NCBI GenBank assembly: GCA_046154645.1
Contig: JBJXDZ010000172.1
Location: 17,056 to 81,055 of the forward strand
Direction of reading: 5' to 3'
Length of the DNA stretch: 64,000 bases
DNA from: Ga0077555 sp046154645
GTDB lineage: Bacteria; Pseudomonadota; Alphaproteobacteria; Rhizobiales; Hyphomicrobiaceae
In this document: piece after piece, positions 19,915 through 28,365 of the stretch
How positions within the stretch are numbered: position 1 is the first letter of the stretch
Layout: every line of letters begins with the position of its first letter
Position numbers and translations under genes: made by a program
The notes under the pieces: model-generated
The model's input: only the letters and a program-made list of their open reading frames with translations
Database searches by the model: none
Told to the model about the DNA's origin: nothing

Positions 19915-19916
19915 GC

Positions 19917-20429
19917 TCAGTCCTCTCGTCTGGCGATGGCTGCGGCCGCCGCCTCGAACGAGTGGCGAACATTGGCGCCCGACTTGGCGCTGGCCCACAC
20001 CAACTCATGACGATCGGACTTCAAGGCTTCGGGAACATCGGCATCTCCGGGCTCCGGCAGCAGGTCGAGTTTGTTGACGACGAACGAGAAATGCCGGCCG
20101 GGCATGGCGTCCTGAAACCCATGCGCCAGATCGACCATCAGGTCGAGGGTTGGTCGCCGCGTAATGTCCCCGATGATCAGCGCTCCAGATGCGCCTTTGC
20201 TGTAGACATGGCGAAAGATGCTTTGGCCGTAATTGCCGTCGATATCCCAGATCACCAACTCGACGGGAGCACGCGGACCTGCGGGAGACGCCGGTACCGT
20301 ATAGCGATAGATGTCGACACCCATGGTCGGGATGTAGTCGCTCGGCATTTCGTCGAGCACATAACGGCGCACCAACGAGGTTTTGCCGACGCCGATCTCG
20401 CCCAGAATCATGATTTTCTTCGAGATCAT
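19917..20429 (-). CDS. Ras/Rab-like small GTPase
   Basis: The 170-residue protein is a complete small G domain, numbered almost as in Ras. G1 is GEIGVGKT at 10-17, G2 is Thr35 in IPTMG, G3 is WDIDGN at 61-66, G4 is NKLD at 119-122 and G5 is SAK at 147-149. The G3 position that is usually the catalytic Gln of DTAGQ appears to be Asn66, and the Ala before Gly is Asp. There is no lipidation signal, as expected for a bacterium. Its ATG overlaps the stop of the upstream OmpA-family gene (ATGA), and the kinase gene starts 2 bases after its stop. It should act as a nucleotide-dependent switch in the cytoplasm. Confidence 0.9.
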   Translation of the reverse strand: MISKKIMILGEIGVGKTSLVRRYVLDEMPSDYIPTMGVDIYRYTVPASPAGPRAPVELVIWDIDGNYGQSIFRHVYSKGASGALIIGDITRRPTLDLMVDLAHGFQDAMPGRHFSFVVNKLDLLPEPGDADVPEALKSDRHELVWASAKSGANVRHSFEAAAAAIARRED

Positions 20430-22663
20430 TGTGGATCGGTCTCCTCGCCGATGAAGCCGATCTCGAACTCGACGCGGCGGCTGGCAAGGCCCGGACCGGT
20501 GCGCGGAGCCAACTCGAGCGCCGTTGCGCGCCCGACTGCCACCAGGCGTTGGCGTGGCACACCGCGACGTACCAACTCATCGAGGACTTGATCGGCGCGC
20601 TGCTGAGAGAGCTGCACATTGCGCGCGACAGTGCCCGCTTCATCCGTGTAACCAATGACGCGCACAAAGACGCTCGCCGTCTTTATCAGTCGCGCCAATT
20701 CGTCGAGCGAGTCGATCGCCGCCTTCTGATTGCGGTATTCGACGCCATTGGCAAAGAAGATGGCGTTCTGGCGGATGTAGTCCTCCAGTAGCTGGCGCGG
20801 TGTCTGTACCGTGCGCATGCCATCGAGGCGGCGTGCGAGATCTTCGATTTGGCGGCGCAGCGGCGCCACGGCCTTGGCTTGATCGGCGGCTGCCATGCGC
20901 GTCTGCTCGACGATGGTCGCGAGCTGACTGAGGCGTTCGGCGATCAAGTCGACGCGATCGAGTTCCGTAACGGCGCTGCGTGTGTTCGCGTCCACCCCCG
21001 ACGTGCCGGCTGCGGGTAGGGGCTCGTTTCCCGCTGGTCCGACCAGGGTTGCAAGGCGGGTCTGCTGCGCCTCGAGCTGGGCCATCACGGACGCGACGAC
21101 AGCCTCGATGCCGTCGGTGGTGCCGCGGGTCGCCAAGTCCGCGATCTGGGTGGCGGCGCGGGCGACATCGGCCTCAACTTGCCCGAAAGTGCTGGCGGCT
21201 TCGTCGCCCCCCAGGCGAGCTGCAGCCTGCCGTAGTTCGTTGCCGAGGCGATTGAGGCGCTGCTCGGTGCGAACAAGGCCCGCGCGCACGGCTTGGCGTT
21301 GAACGGCCTTGTCGACATCGGATTGAGGCACCACGCCCAGTCGGTCGATTACGGTGATGCCGAGTGCGATCCCGTTGAGCCGGTTGCGCAGAACGTCACG
21401 CGCCTCGACGCTGGGCGTCAACCCATCCACCTTCACGACCTGTCCGCCACGCCGGACGCGAATCTGAATGGGGTAGCCCTTGAGCTCGGGCACCGCCGCG
21501 ACGGCGGATTGAGCTGCGGCCTGTATCAGCCGCGATTGGACGGTATTCCATGTCAGCCATAGCGCCAACGCCAGCAGCGGCAGTCCGATCAGCCACAACA
21601 ACACCTTCAGCGGTCGCAGACCACCACCTGCCTGCCGCCCGGCGTCGACGCGCGCGGCCGCGCCAGTTTCGATGCGTTTGGCCAATGCCGCGAGCAGTTG
21701 ATCGCGCGCCGGCGCCAAAGCTGCTCGATCGCGTACCGGTTCGCCGTTCGCACGCGGGCTTTCCAGCGCGCTGTGCTCGTCCAGAACCTTGATCAACTCG
21801 GCATCGAGCAGCGCTTCGATTTCACCCGGCGCCGAGCCTCGGCACTTGGCCGCGACAAGGTGCGATGGTGAGCCGCGCAAATAGATTTTGTGTTCATCGA
21901 GGTCGAGGGAGCGCAGGCTCGCCTTGTCGGCGACGAAAGCTTCTTCGGCGAAGGCCGTGATGGCGGTCAGGAACCCACTGACCAGGGTGTCGCGATTGGC
22001 GCCGCTCGGAACACCGTCTGGCTCGCTGCCGGGGCGTTGCCAGTGATGGATCAACTCGCCGGAACCGCGCAGGATGAGATAGATCTCCTCGACGTCGAGG
22101 CGCTGCGTATCGGCCAGTGCCAGCTCGGCCATCGAACGGCCACTGGACATGCTGCGCAGCTTCAGCATCAGGCGGTTGTTGGTCAGGCCCGACTCGAGGC
22201 GGCGGTTGATCCCCTCCATGAGATCGCGCATGGCGCTGGCCACGTAGCGGCTCACCATCTGGCCGATCTTCGGGTACAGGGCGCCGGCAATCTGGTCCTG
22301 TGTTTGCGGCGCGACGATCTCTGCCCGCACCGTGCGTACGACCACGGGGGCCATGGCGTCGGCGAGTTCGCGGTGACGGCTCGTTTCCGCGTCTTTGAGC
22401 GAGCCGTCGATGATGCGCGCCACGCTGGCGCGCAATTCGGCGTCGCCGCCCGTCCGCTTGGCCAGATCCTCGATGCGTCGCGCCAGCTCGCCCCGTTCGC
22501 GCGTATTGACGGCGGCGACGGCCTCGACGCGGCTCGCCAGCTCGGCCATCTGCCGGCGCTCGGCTTCGGCCTGTGCCGCGACGCGCGCTGCCAGCGCATC
22601 GATCTCGCGCGCCTCCTGCTCGAACAGGAGTTCCTTGAGACGCGATACGCTTGGCTGGGACAT
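20426..22663 (-). CDS. Membrane-spanning OmpA-family protein with longin/roadblock-like cytoplasmic domain
   Basis: This 745-residue protein has a clear modular order. Residues 1-185 are mostly charged coiled coil. Residues about 188-300 form an alpha/beta segment (LDVEEIYLILRGSGELIHHW, later HKIYLRGSPSHLVAAKCRG) that looks like the longin/roadblock fold used as a platform for small GTPases. A single membrane helix lies at about 352-372. Residues 395-440 resemble a BON-like domain, then coiled coil to about 620. An OmpA-type peptidoglycan-binding domain follows at 630-740, with GYTDEAG, NVQLSQQRAD and a final RRVEFEI. The predicted topology is cytoplasmic N-terminus and periplasmic C-terminus. 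It is translationally coupled to the GTPase gene. Confidence 0.82.
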   Translation of the reverse strand: MSQPSVSRLKELLFEQEAREIDALAARVAAQAEAERRQMAELASRVEAVAAVNTRERGELARRIEDLAKRTGGDAELRASVARIIDGSLKDAETSRHRELADAMAPVVVRTVRAEIVAPQTQDQIAGALYPKIGQMVSRYVASAMRDLMEGINRRLESGLTNNRLMLKLRSMSSGRSMAELALADTQRLDVEEIYLILRGSGELIHHWQRPGSEPDGVPSGANRDTLVSGFLTAITAFAEEAFVADKASLRSLDLDEHKIYLRGSPSHLVAAKCRGSAPGEIEALLDAELIKVLDEHSALESPRANGEPVRDRAALAPARDQLLAALAKRIETGAAARVDAGRQAGGGLRPLKVLLWLIGLPLLALALWLTWNTVQSRLIQAAAQSAVAAVPELKGYPIQIRVRRGGQVVKVDGLTPSVEARDVLRNRLNGIALGITVIDRLGVVPQSDVDKAVQRQAVRAGLVRTEQRLNRLGNELRQAAARLGGDEAASTFGQVEADVARAATQIADLATRGTTDGIEAVVASVMAQLEAQQTRLATLVGPAGNEPLPAAGTSGVDANTRSAVTELDRVDLIAERLSQLATIVEQTRMAAADQAKAVAPLRRQIEDLARRLDGMRTVQTPRQLLEDYIRQNAIFFANGVEYRNQKAAIDSLDELARLIKTASVFVRVIGYTDEAGTVARNVQLSQQRADQVLDELVRRGVPRQRLVAVGRATALELAPRTGPGLASRRVEFEIGFIGEETDPQ

Positions 22664-22740
22664 GGGATCTTTGCGGGGTTACATGTCGTGGACCAGGACC
22701 GTTTCATTGCTGACCGGCTCGATTACGGCCACGGCCAGCG

Positions 22741-23049
22741 TCAGGTGCGGGATATGCGGCGCACCTTGTCGCCGAGTTCGGTGACGCTGGCCGCCAGTTC
22801 GTCGAAGGCGGCAGTGCGGTCGTTGCGGATCTCGGAGCCCAGACTGTCGAGGCGCGCCTGGATGGCGTCGAGCTTGCGGTGCAGTCCCGCCTCCAGCTCC
22901 CGCACGCGCGACTCGAGCAGTGCGATGCGGGCGTCATTGTCGCGCTTGAACTCGCCGTAGAGCAGCTCCCGGATCTGCTCCATTTTGTCGTCGAGCAGAT
23001 CGCGGGGCGGGGCGCCGTTGCGCAGATCGGAGTAGGGAGAGACACTCAT
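22741..23049 (-). CDS. Small coiled-coil protein of the GTPase operon
   Basis: The 102-residue product starts with a short segment (SVSPYSDLRNGAPPRDLLDD), followed by KMEQIRELLYGEFKRDND and a long charged heptad-rich coiled coil to the end. It is cytoplasmic, with no signal or membrane segment. It lies 77 bases upstream of the OmpA-family gene on the same strand and is probably the first gene of the operon. It may bind the coiled coil of the OmpA-family protein or the GTPase, but no function is established. An alternative upstream start at 23136 would add 29 residues and is less likely. Confidence 0.7.
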   Translation of the reverse strand: MSVSPYSDLRNGAPPRDLLDDKMEQIRELLYGEFKRDNDARIALLESRVRELEAGLHRKLDAIQARLDSLGSEIRNDRTAAFDELAASVTELGDKVRRISRT

Positions 23050-23221
23050 GGTGGTACCGTCCAACTCAATCAGTGCGTGAGCAGGCCCATCGCTCGAGTA
23101 CTCGCGCAATGGCGCCTGTGGAACCAACCATACCACATCCTGCAGAACAACAGTATTTTTCCAGCGCCATAGAAACTTGGAGCATGATGAAGAAACTGAT
23201 ATTCTGTTGCAATAGTAATAC

Positions 23222-24442
23222 TCAGACGATTCCTTTCGCCTTCAGCGCCGCAATATCGGCCGGAGACTTGCCGAGCGCGGCCAGCACCTCGTCCGTATGC
23301 TCGCCCAGCACCGGGGGGCCGCGATGGTGCTCGATCGGCGTGCCAGAGAACCGCATCGGGCTGCGAATGACCGGCACCTTGCCGGCTGCTGTGTGAGGAA
23401 GCTCAACGCGCATGCCGCGCGCCTTGACCTGCTCGTCCTCGAACACTTGTTTCAGGTTGTTGATAGGACCGCAGGGCACGCCGCCCTTTTCCAGGGCGTC
23501 GATCCATTCGGCTGTGGTCTTGCGAGCCATGATAGGGGCGAGAACCTCGTCCATGGCGGTGCGGTTGGCGACCCGCAGGCCATTCGTCGTAAAGCGGGGA
23601 TCCTTGATCAGATGCACCGCGTCGGCGGCCTCGCAGAACTTCACGAACAGATTGTCGTTGCCACAGGCAAGAATGATCGCGCCGTCCTTCGTCTTCAGGG
23701 ACTGGTAGGGGACGATGTTGGGATGCGTGTTGCCGAGGCGTCCCGGGGGCTCGCCGGTGGCCAGGTAGTTCATGCCCTGGTTGGCGAGGATCGCGACCTG
23801 AGTGTCGAGCAGCGCCATGTCGATGTGCTGGCCGACGCCGCTCTTCTCGCGGTGCGCGATGGCCGCGCAAACAGCGATGGTCGCGTACATGCCGGTCATG
23901 ATGTCGACGATCGGAACGCCAGCGCGCTGCGGACCGCCGCCCGGCATGTCATCGCGTTCGCCGGTCACGCTCATGAAGCCACCCATGCCCTGGACCATGA
24001 AGTCGAAGCCGGGGCGTTCGGCGTAGGGGCCGGTCTGGCCGAAGCCGGTGATCGAGCAATAGATGAGTTTCGGGTTGAGCTTCTTCAGGTCCTCATAGCC
24101 GAGACCATAGCGGGGCAGATCGCCGCTCTTGTAGTTCTCGAGCAGCACGTCGGCCTTGGCCGCCAATTCCTTGATCAGCGCCTGGCCGCCAGAGCTTGCA
24201 ATGTCGATGGTGATTGACTTCTTGCCGCGATTGGCAGCCATGAAGTAAGCGGCCTCTTTAGTCTCCTTGCCGGACTGGTCCTTGAGCCACGGCGGACCAT
24301 AGGCACGGCTGTCGTCCCCCTTTTTCGGACGCTCGACCTTGATCACCTCGCAGCCGAGATCGGCGAGGTTTTGCCCGCACCAGGGGCCGGCGAGCACACG
24401 GGTCATATCGAGCACGCGGATGTGCGTCAGCGGTCCGGCCAT
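23222..24442 (-). CDS. CaiB/BaiF-type (family III) CoA transferase
   Basis: The 406-residue protein fits the family that moves CoA between carboxylic acids via an aspartyl intermediate. The N-terminal VLDMTRVLAGPWCGQNLADLG and NRGKKSITIDI motifs are typical, and the conserved Asp lies in the GFDFMVQGMGG segment near 147. AAGGAG precedes the ATG. The acid handled (for example succinyl, oxalyl or an aromatic acid) cannot be read from sequence. No acyl-CoA dehydrogenase or ligase gene is adjacent. Confidence 0.9.
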   Translation of the reverse strand: MAGPLTHIRVLDMTRVLAGPWCGQNLADLGCEVIKVERPKKGDDSRAYGPPWLKDQSGKETKEAAYFMAANRGKKSITIDIASSGGQALIKELAAKADVLLENYKSGDLPRYGLGYEDLKKLNPKLIYCSITGFGQTGPYAERPGFDFMVQGMGGFMSVTGERDDMPGGGPQRAGVPIVDIMTGMYATIAVCAAIAHREKSGVGQHIDMALLDTQVAILANQGMNYLATGEPPGRLGNTHPNIVPYQSLKTKDGAIILACGNDNLFVKFCEAADAVHLIKDPRFTTNGLRVANRTAMDEVLAPIMARKTTAEWIDALEKGGVPCGPINNLKQVFEDEQVKARGMRVELPHTAAGKVPVIRSPMRFSGTPIEHHRGPPVLGEHTDEVLAALGKSPADIAALKAKGIV

Positions 24443-24640
24443 GGGTCACTCCTTGCTTGGAATTGGATCAGGTCACGTTGAGGCGGCACTATAGGGGCTC
24501 AGCCGCAGATGTGAATGGGGCCAAGCGCAAGACGCCGTCGTCCGGCCCGGCCTCATCACCCGACAATGCAGGGAAACAGGGCAACTTCCGCCTTGAGGAA
24601 GGGCTTGGCCAAGGCTCGTCCGTGTGGCAACTTTCCAGGC

Positions 24641-25492
24641 ATGGCCTCGCGCGCGATCACAGCATGGCTCGGTTTATGTCTGGTGCTGCTTGGCGGCGCC
24701 ACTCGGGACAGCTATGCGCAGGCGCCCGCCAGCAGTCGCGCCGACCTGACGCTGGTGCTCGCTGTCGACGTGTCGCTCTCGATGGACCTCGACGAGCAGC
24801 GCCTGCAGCGCGACGGCTATGTGGCCGCGTTTCGCGATCCCGTGATCTGGAAGGCGATTGCCTCGGGCCCCACCGGCCGGATCGCCGTCACCTACATGGA
24901 GTGGGCCGGTATCGCGACACAGAACGCTGTCATTCCCTGGACGCTGATCGATGGGCCCGAGGCGGCCAGGGCATTCGCCGCGGCGCTCGAAGCCCAGCCG
25001 ATTTCGCGGGCGCGGTTCACCTCGATCAGCGGTGCCTTGGCCTTTTCCCGGGGCCTCTTGGATACCAGTCCGTTCGAGGCACCCCGCCGCGTCATTGATG
25101 TCTCGGGCGATGGACCCAACAACTCCGGTCCACCGGTGCTGGAGGCCAGGGCAGCCGTGCTTGCCGAGGGCATTGTCATCAACGGTCTGCCAATCATGCT
25201 CAAGATCGGCGGCGGCTTCAGCCAGTTCGACCTGCGCAACCTGGACCAATACTACGCTGACTGCGTCATTGGTGGCCCTGGGTCGTTCTCCCTGCCAGTG
25301 AACGATCGCGAGCAGTTGACCGAAACCATCCGGCGCAAGCTGTTGCTGGAGATCGCCGATCTCCGCCCCGTCCCCGGCGGCGGCGTCATTCGCACCCAGG
25401 CACCGGCGTTGCGGCAGCCGAAGCCCGTCACTGATTGCTTGATCGGCGAGAAGATGTGGCAGGACTATCAGCGCCAACGCTTTCGCGAATAA
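24641..25492 (+). CDS. Secreted DUF1194 (von Willebrand A-like) protein
   Basis: The product has 283 residues with a signal peptide ending near SYAQA. It fits DUF1194, a von Willebrand factor A-like family. A MIDAS-type DVSLSMD begins the fold, followed by the conserved MEWAG and GDGPNNSG segments. Metal-dependent protein or ligand binding in the periplasm is likely; no enzymatic role is known. The start at 24641 puts the signal peptide at the N-terminus, while the in-frame ATG at 24515 would not. Confidence 0.78.
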   Translation: MASRAITAWLGLCLVLLGGATRDSYAQAPASSRADLTLVLAVDVSLSMDLDEQRLQRDGYVAAFRDPVIWKAIASGPTGRIAVTYMEWAGIATQNAVIPWTLIDGPEAARAFAAALEAQPISRARFTSISGALAFSRGLLDTSPFEAPRRVIDVSGDGPNNSGPPVLEARAAVLAEGIVINGLPIMLKIGGGFSQFDLRNLDQYYADCVIGGPGSFSLPVNDREQLTETIRRKLLLEIADLRPVPGGGVIRTQAPALRQPKPVTDCLIGEKMWQDYQRQRFRE

Positions 25493-25720
25493 CCAGCCAC
25501 ATCCGGGAGTTGTCACCTGTAAGTGCGCCGCATCACGCGTGCTGTCGGACTCACATGAATGTGAACGATCCGGAGCGGTTCGTTATTTGATCAGAATTGA
25601 AATTGAACGTAGATTAGTTTTCAGAGATCAGCGGTTGCCAACGACACCCCCACGGAACTTCGAAACGCCACCGCCGAGCATCGAAACGTGAACGCCATCA
25701 GCAATTTAGAGGATCCCCCC

Positions 25721-25969
25721 ATGAGCCGCACCGCCCTCCAGTCTATCGCTATCGCCGCTGTCGCCGCCGCTGCCCTGCTCGCTCCCGCCGCCCAGGCCGG
25801 CTACGGCCATCGCCATCACGGTTTTGTGAAGACCTATGGTCACCAGCACTACAGCATCCGCCACGTCTACGTGCCTCGCTACGTCTACGTGAAGCGCGTC
25901 ACCTGCACGAAGTACGGCTGGGTCTGGTCGCGTGGCCACAAGGTCTGGGCTTGCGTCAAGACCTGGTGA
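25721..25969 (+). CDS. Small secreted His/Tyr-rich protein
   Basis: The 82-residue product has a signal peptide (MSRTALQSIA to AAQAGYG). The 55-residue mature part is basic and rich in His, Tyr and Val (YGHRHHGF, YGHQHYSIRHVYVPRYVYVKRV), with two cysteines near the end. AGAGGA lies 6 bases before the ATG. The His cluster could bind metal or a surface, but function is unknown. A terminator-like hairpin follows. Confidence 0.65.
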   Translation: MSRTALQSIAIAAVAAAALLAPAAQAGYGHRHHGFVKTYGHQHYSIRHVYVPRYVYVKRVTCTKYGWVWSRGHKVWACVKTW

Positions 25970-26049
25970 TTTCAGCTTCACCCAGCCTCATCACCCGGAA
26001 AGCAAGGTGCGCCGGTAGATCATCCCGACAGACCTGTTGGCGCCCTTCG

Positions 26050-26073
26050 CCCCTCGATCCTTGGATCGGGGGG
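26050..26073. terminator. Intrinsic terminator between convergent genes
   Basis: CCCCTCGATCC pairs with GGATCGGGGG across a two-base loop and is followed on the plus strand by TCTTT. It lies between the small secreted protein gene and the convergent GNAT gene and probably terminates the former. Confidence 0.65.
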
Positions 26074-26099
26074 TCTTTGCGTGGGGCCAGCAAACGGCG

Positions 26100-26624
26100 T
26101 CAGGCCTGCGGTGCGACCAAGCCGGCGAATTCGCCGACGGCGCTTGCACGCAGCTCCAGCGCCAGGATTCGCGCAGGATCGGCGGGACCCGGTAACCGGA
26201 TCTTGCCCAGCGGCTGCACCGGCAGGAAGCCGAGGCGGCCATAATAAGCCATGTCGCCGACCAGCACGACGAGGCTCAGGCCGTCCGCTCGAGCCAATGT
26301 GAGGCTCTCGGCGATCAGCCTTCGGCCATGGCCCAGGTTGGCAAAGGCCGGATTGACCGCCAGCGGACCAAGCAGCAGCGCACCACCGGCCGTCCCGATC
26401 CGCACCGGCGTCATGCGCAGCGCTGCCACGATCTGATCGCCGGCCAGGGCGACGCGACAATAGCGCGATGCGAACGGCGTACCCTCCCGCACCCGGTAGG
26501 CCGAGCGCACGAAGCGGCCCGGCCCAAACACGCGCCCATGCAACGCGCTGATAGCAGGAGCATCTGCGTCGGCCACCGGACGGCTGGTGACGCTGGCGGC
26601 GGCATCTGGCAGGGGCGTCGTCAT
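26100..26624 (-). CDS. GNAT-family N-acetyltransferase
   Basis: The 174-residue protein has the acetyl-CoA-binding GNAT signature LGPLAVNPAFANLGHGRRLI (about 85-105) and the later YYGRLGF motif near 130. It resembles the YhbS group of putative acyltransferases. The acceptor is unknown. No clear ribosome site is seen before the ATG. It ends near the terminator and lies 81 bases after the NUDIX gene on the same strand. Confidence 0.82.
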   Translation of the reverse strand: MTTPLPDAAASVTSRPVADADAPAISALHGRVFGPGRFVRSAYRVREGTPFASRYCRVALAGDQIVAALRMTPVRIGTAGGALLLGPLAVNPAFANLGHGRRLIAESLTLARADGLSLVVLVGDMAYYGRLGFLPVQPLGKIRLPGPADPARILALELRASAVGEFAGLVAPQA

Positions 26625-26705
26625 GGCACAGCGGGCCTTAGTTTAGGGATCAGGGGGCAAAGCGGCCAGTTGAGCATGCAGCGTCTCGTGCACCGCCAGT
26701 GGAGT

Positions 26706-27239
26706 CTACCAATGCTGCTGGCGTGGCGCCCCGTCGAGCACTTCGGCGACGCGCCGCAGCGTGCCGGACGTGGTGCCCTCTGGCAGCGCGGTACGCGCAA
26801 AGAAGCCAACCTCCGCGATCTCGGAATTGGGTTGCACGTCGCGGACCCGCCGCCAGTCACGCACCACGAACAGCGCCACATGGTCGCCAGGGAATACAGC
26901 GTGATTGGAATAGATGCCGAACAGTTCTGGCGGCGCCGTGGCCGCAATCCCGGCTTCCTCCTCGAGCTCGCGCTCCAAGGCCTCCTCAACGCATTCTCCG
27001 AACTCGACGCCTCCGCCTGGAAAGACCCAGCCACGGACATAGGTTTGCCGCACCAGCAGAAGGCCGCCTTGGTCATCCGTTACGAAGGCACGCGCGCCAA
27101 GCGTCAGCGCCCGCTGCCAGCGCCAGTAGCGTTGCAAGACCTTGCGGACAACCTTCTCGCGCGCCAACACAATCTCCGGTCCAAGTCCTCGCCTCTGCGT
27201 GCCCGCTGTTTGCAGCGCTGACACCGGCAGTGCAAGCAT
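26706..27239 (-). CDS. NUDIX hydrolase
   Basis: The 177-residue protein has a complete Nudix box, GGVEFGECVEEALERELEEE followed by AGI, which binds magnesium and cleaves nucleoside diphosphates linked to another group. A short amphipathic N-terminal helix (EKVVRKVLQRYWRWQRALTLG) precedes the domain, as in some membrane-adjacent family members. The start is uncertain: 27239 and 27284 are both possible; longer readings would run into the divergent phosphoesterase gene. Confidence 0.85.
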   Translation of the reverse strand: MLALPVSALQTAGTQRRGLGPEIVLAREKVVRKVLQRYWRWQRALTLGARAFVTDDQGGLLLVRQTYVRGWVFPGGGVEFGECVEEALERELEEEAGIAATAPPELFGIYSNHAVFPGDHVALFVVRDWRRVRDVQPNSEIAEVGFFARTALPEGTTSGTLRRVAEVLDGAPRQQHW

Positions 27240-27305
27240 TTTCGCGCCCCGGCCCGGCGCGCAATCCGCTGGTGCGGCAGGCATCCGCTCGCTATGTGCA
27301 AGGCT

Positions 27306-28286
27306 ATGACATTGACCCTCGCTCACCTCTCCGATGTGCATCTGGGACCGCTGCCCCGGTTCGGCGTCCGGCATTGGGGGATCAAACGGGGGCTCGGATA
27401 TCTCAATTGGCAGCGCAACCGGCGTGACGCCCATCGCGCCGATGTGCTGGCCGCCTTGGTGGCAGATCTCCAGGCCCAGCGGCCCGATCACATCGCCGTC
27501 ACCGGCGATCTGGTCAACATTGGCTTGCCGAAGGAATATGAGGCAGCGCTCGCCTGGTTACGCCAGCTAGGTGATCCTGACGGCGTCACCGTGGTCCCCG
27601 GCAATCATGACATCTATGTGCGTACCGGCCGCGATCCCGGGGTGGCGCGCTGGCAAGCCTACATGTCGGCTCGCGCCCATGACGCGGCGAGCGACAGCCA
27701 GGCCGGCGAGATGGCAACCGACGCCGGCCAATTCCCATTTGTGCGACGGCTGGGGCGGGTGGCGCTGATTGGCCTCAATTCCGCTGTGCCCACACCACCG
27801 TTCGTGGCCGCCGGAAATCTTGGGCCGGAGCAGCTGGCACAGTTGGGACGGCGGCTCGAGCATCTCGGCCAGCAGGGGCTCACGCGCGTTGTCCTCATTC
27901 ACCACCCGCCATTGCCTGGGCAGGCCAGCCGGCTCAAAGCCCTGCGCGACGCCTCTGCGCTGGCTGATGTCCTCCAGCGGCATGGGGCCGAACTGGTTCT
28001 GCATGGCCACAATCATCTGAGTGAACTCCGCCATCACGCCAGTTCGGCTGGACCGATCCCCGTCGTCGGCGTGCCATCGGCCTCGCTCGGGGCGGCGCAT
28101 AAAGGTGAAGCGCTGGCTCGGTATCACCTCTATCGCTTCACGCCTCAGGCGGCCGGGATGCTGATCACGTGCGTGTCGCGAGGTCTCGCCACATCGGACG
28201 GACCGGTGGTGGAAATCGAGCGACGGACGCTGGTTGATGGTTCGAGCCTGACGGCTGGTTCAAGTTTGGGTGCGCTGCAACGCTGA
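27306..28286 (+). CDS. Calcineurin-like metallophosphoesterase
   Basis: The 326-residue protein has all five metal-binding blocks: SDVHLG near the start, GDLVN, GNHD, HHPP and HGHNH. It hydrolyses phosphomono- or diesters; cyclic-nucleotide or UDP-sugar hydrolases share this pattern, and the substrate is unknown. The ATG at 27306 gives the usual start (LTLAHLSDVHLGP), though an upstream ATG at 27294 is close and neither has a good ribosome site. It is divergent from the NUDIX gene. Confidence 0.9.
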   Translation: MTLTLAHLSDVHLGPLPRFGVRHWGIKRGLGYLNWQRNRRDAHRADVLAALVADLQAQRPDHIAVTGDLVNIGLPKEYEAALAWLRQLGDPDGVTVVPGNHDIYVRTGRDPGVARWQAYMSARAHDAASDSQAGEMATDAGQFPFVRRLGRVALIGLNSAVPTPPFVAAGNLGPEQLAQLGRRLEHLGQQGLTRVVLIHHPPLPGQASRLKALRDASALADVLQRHGAELVLHGHNHLSELRHHASSAGPIPVVGVPSASLGAAHKGEALARYHLYRFTPQAAGMLITCVSRGLATSDGPVVEIERRTLVDGSSLTAGSSLGALQR

Positions 28287-28365
28287 GCAGCCTTACGTGA
28301 ACGTACCTTGCGGCCGTGCTGCGGAATAGCTATTGAAAAAACAAAATGGAAACATGGAGCTGATC

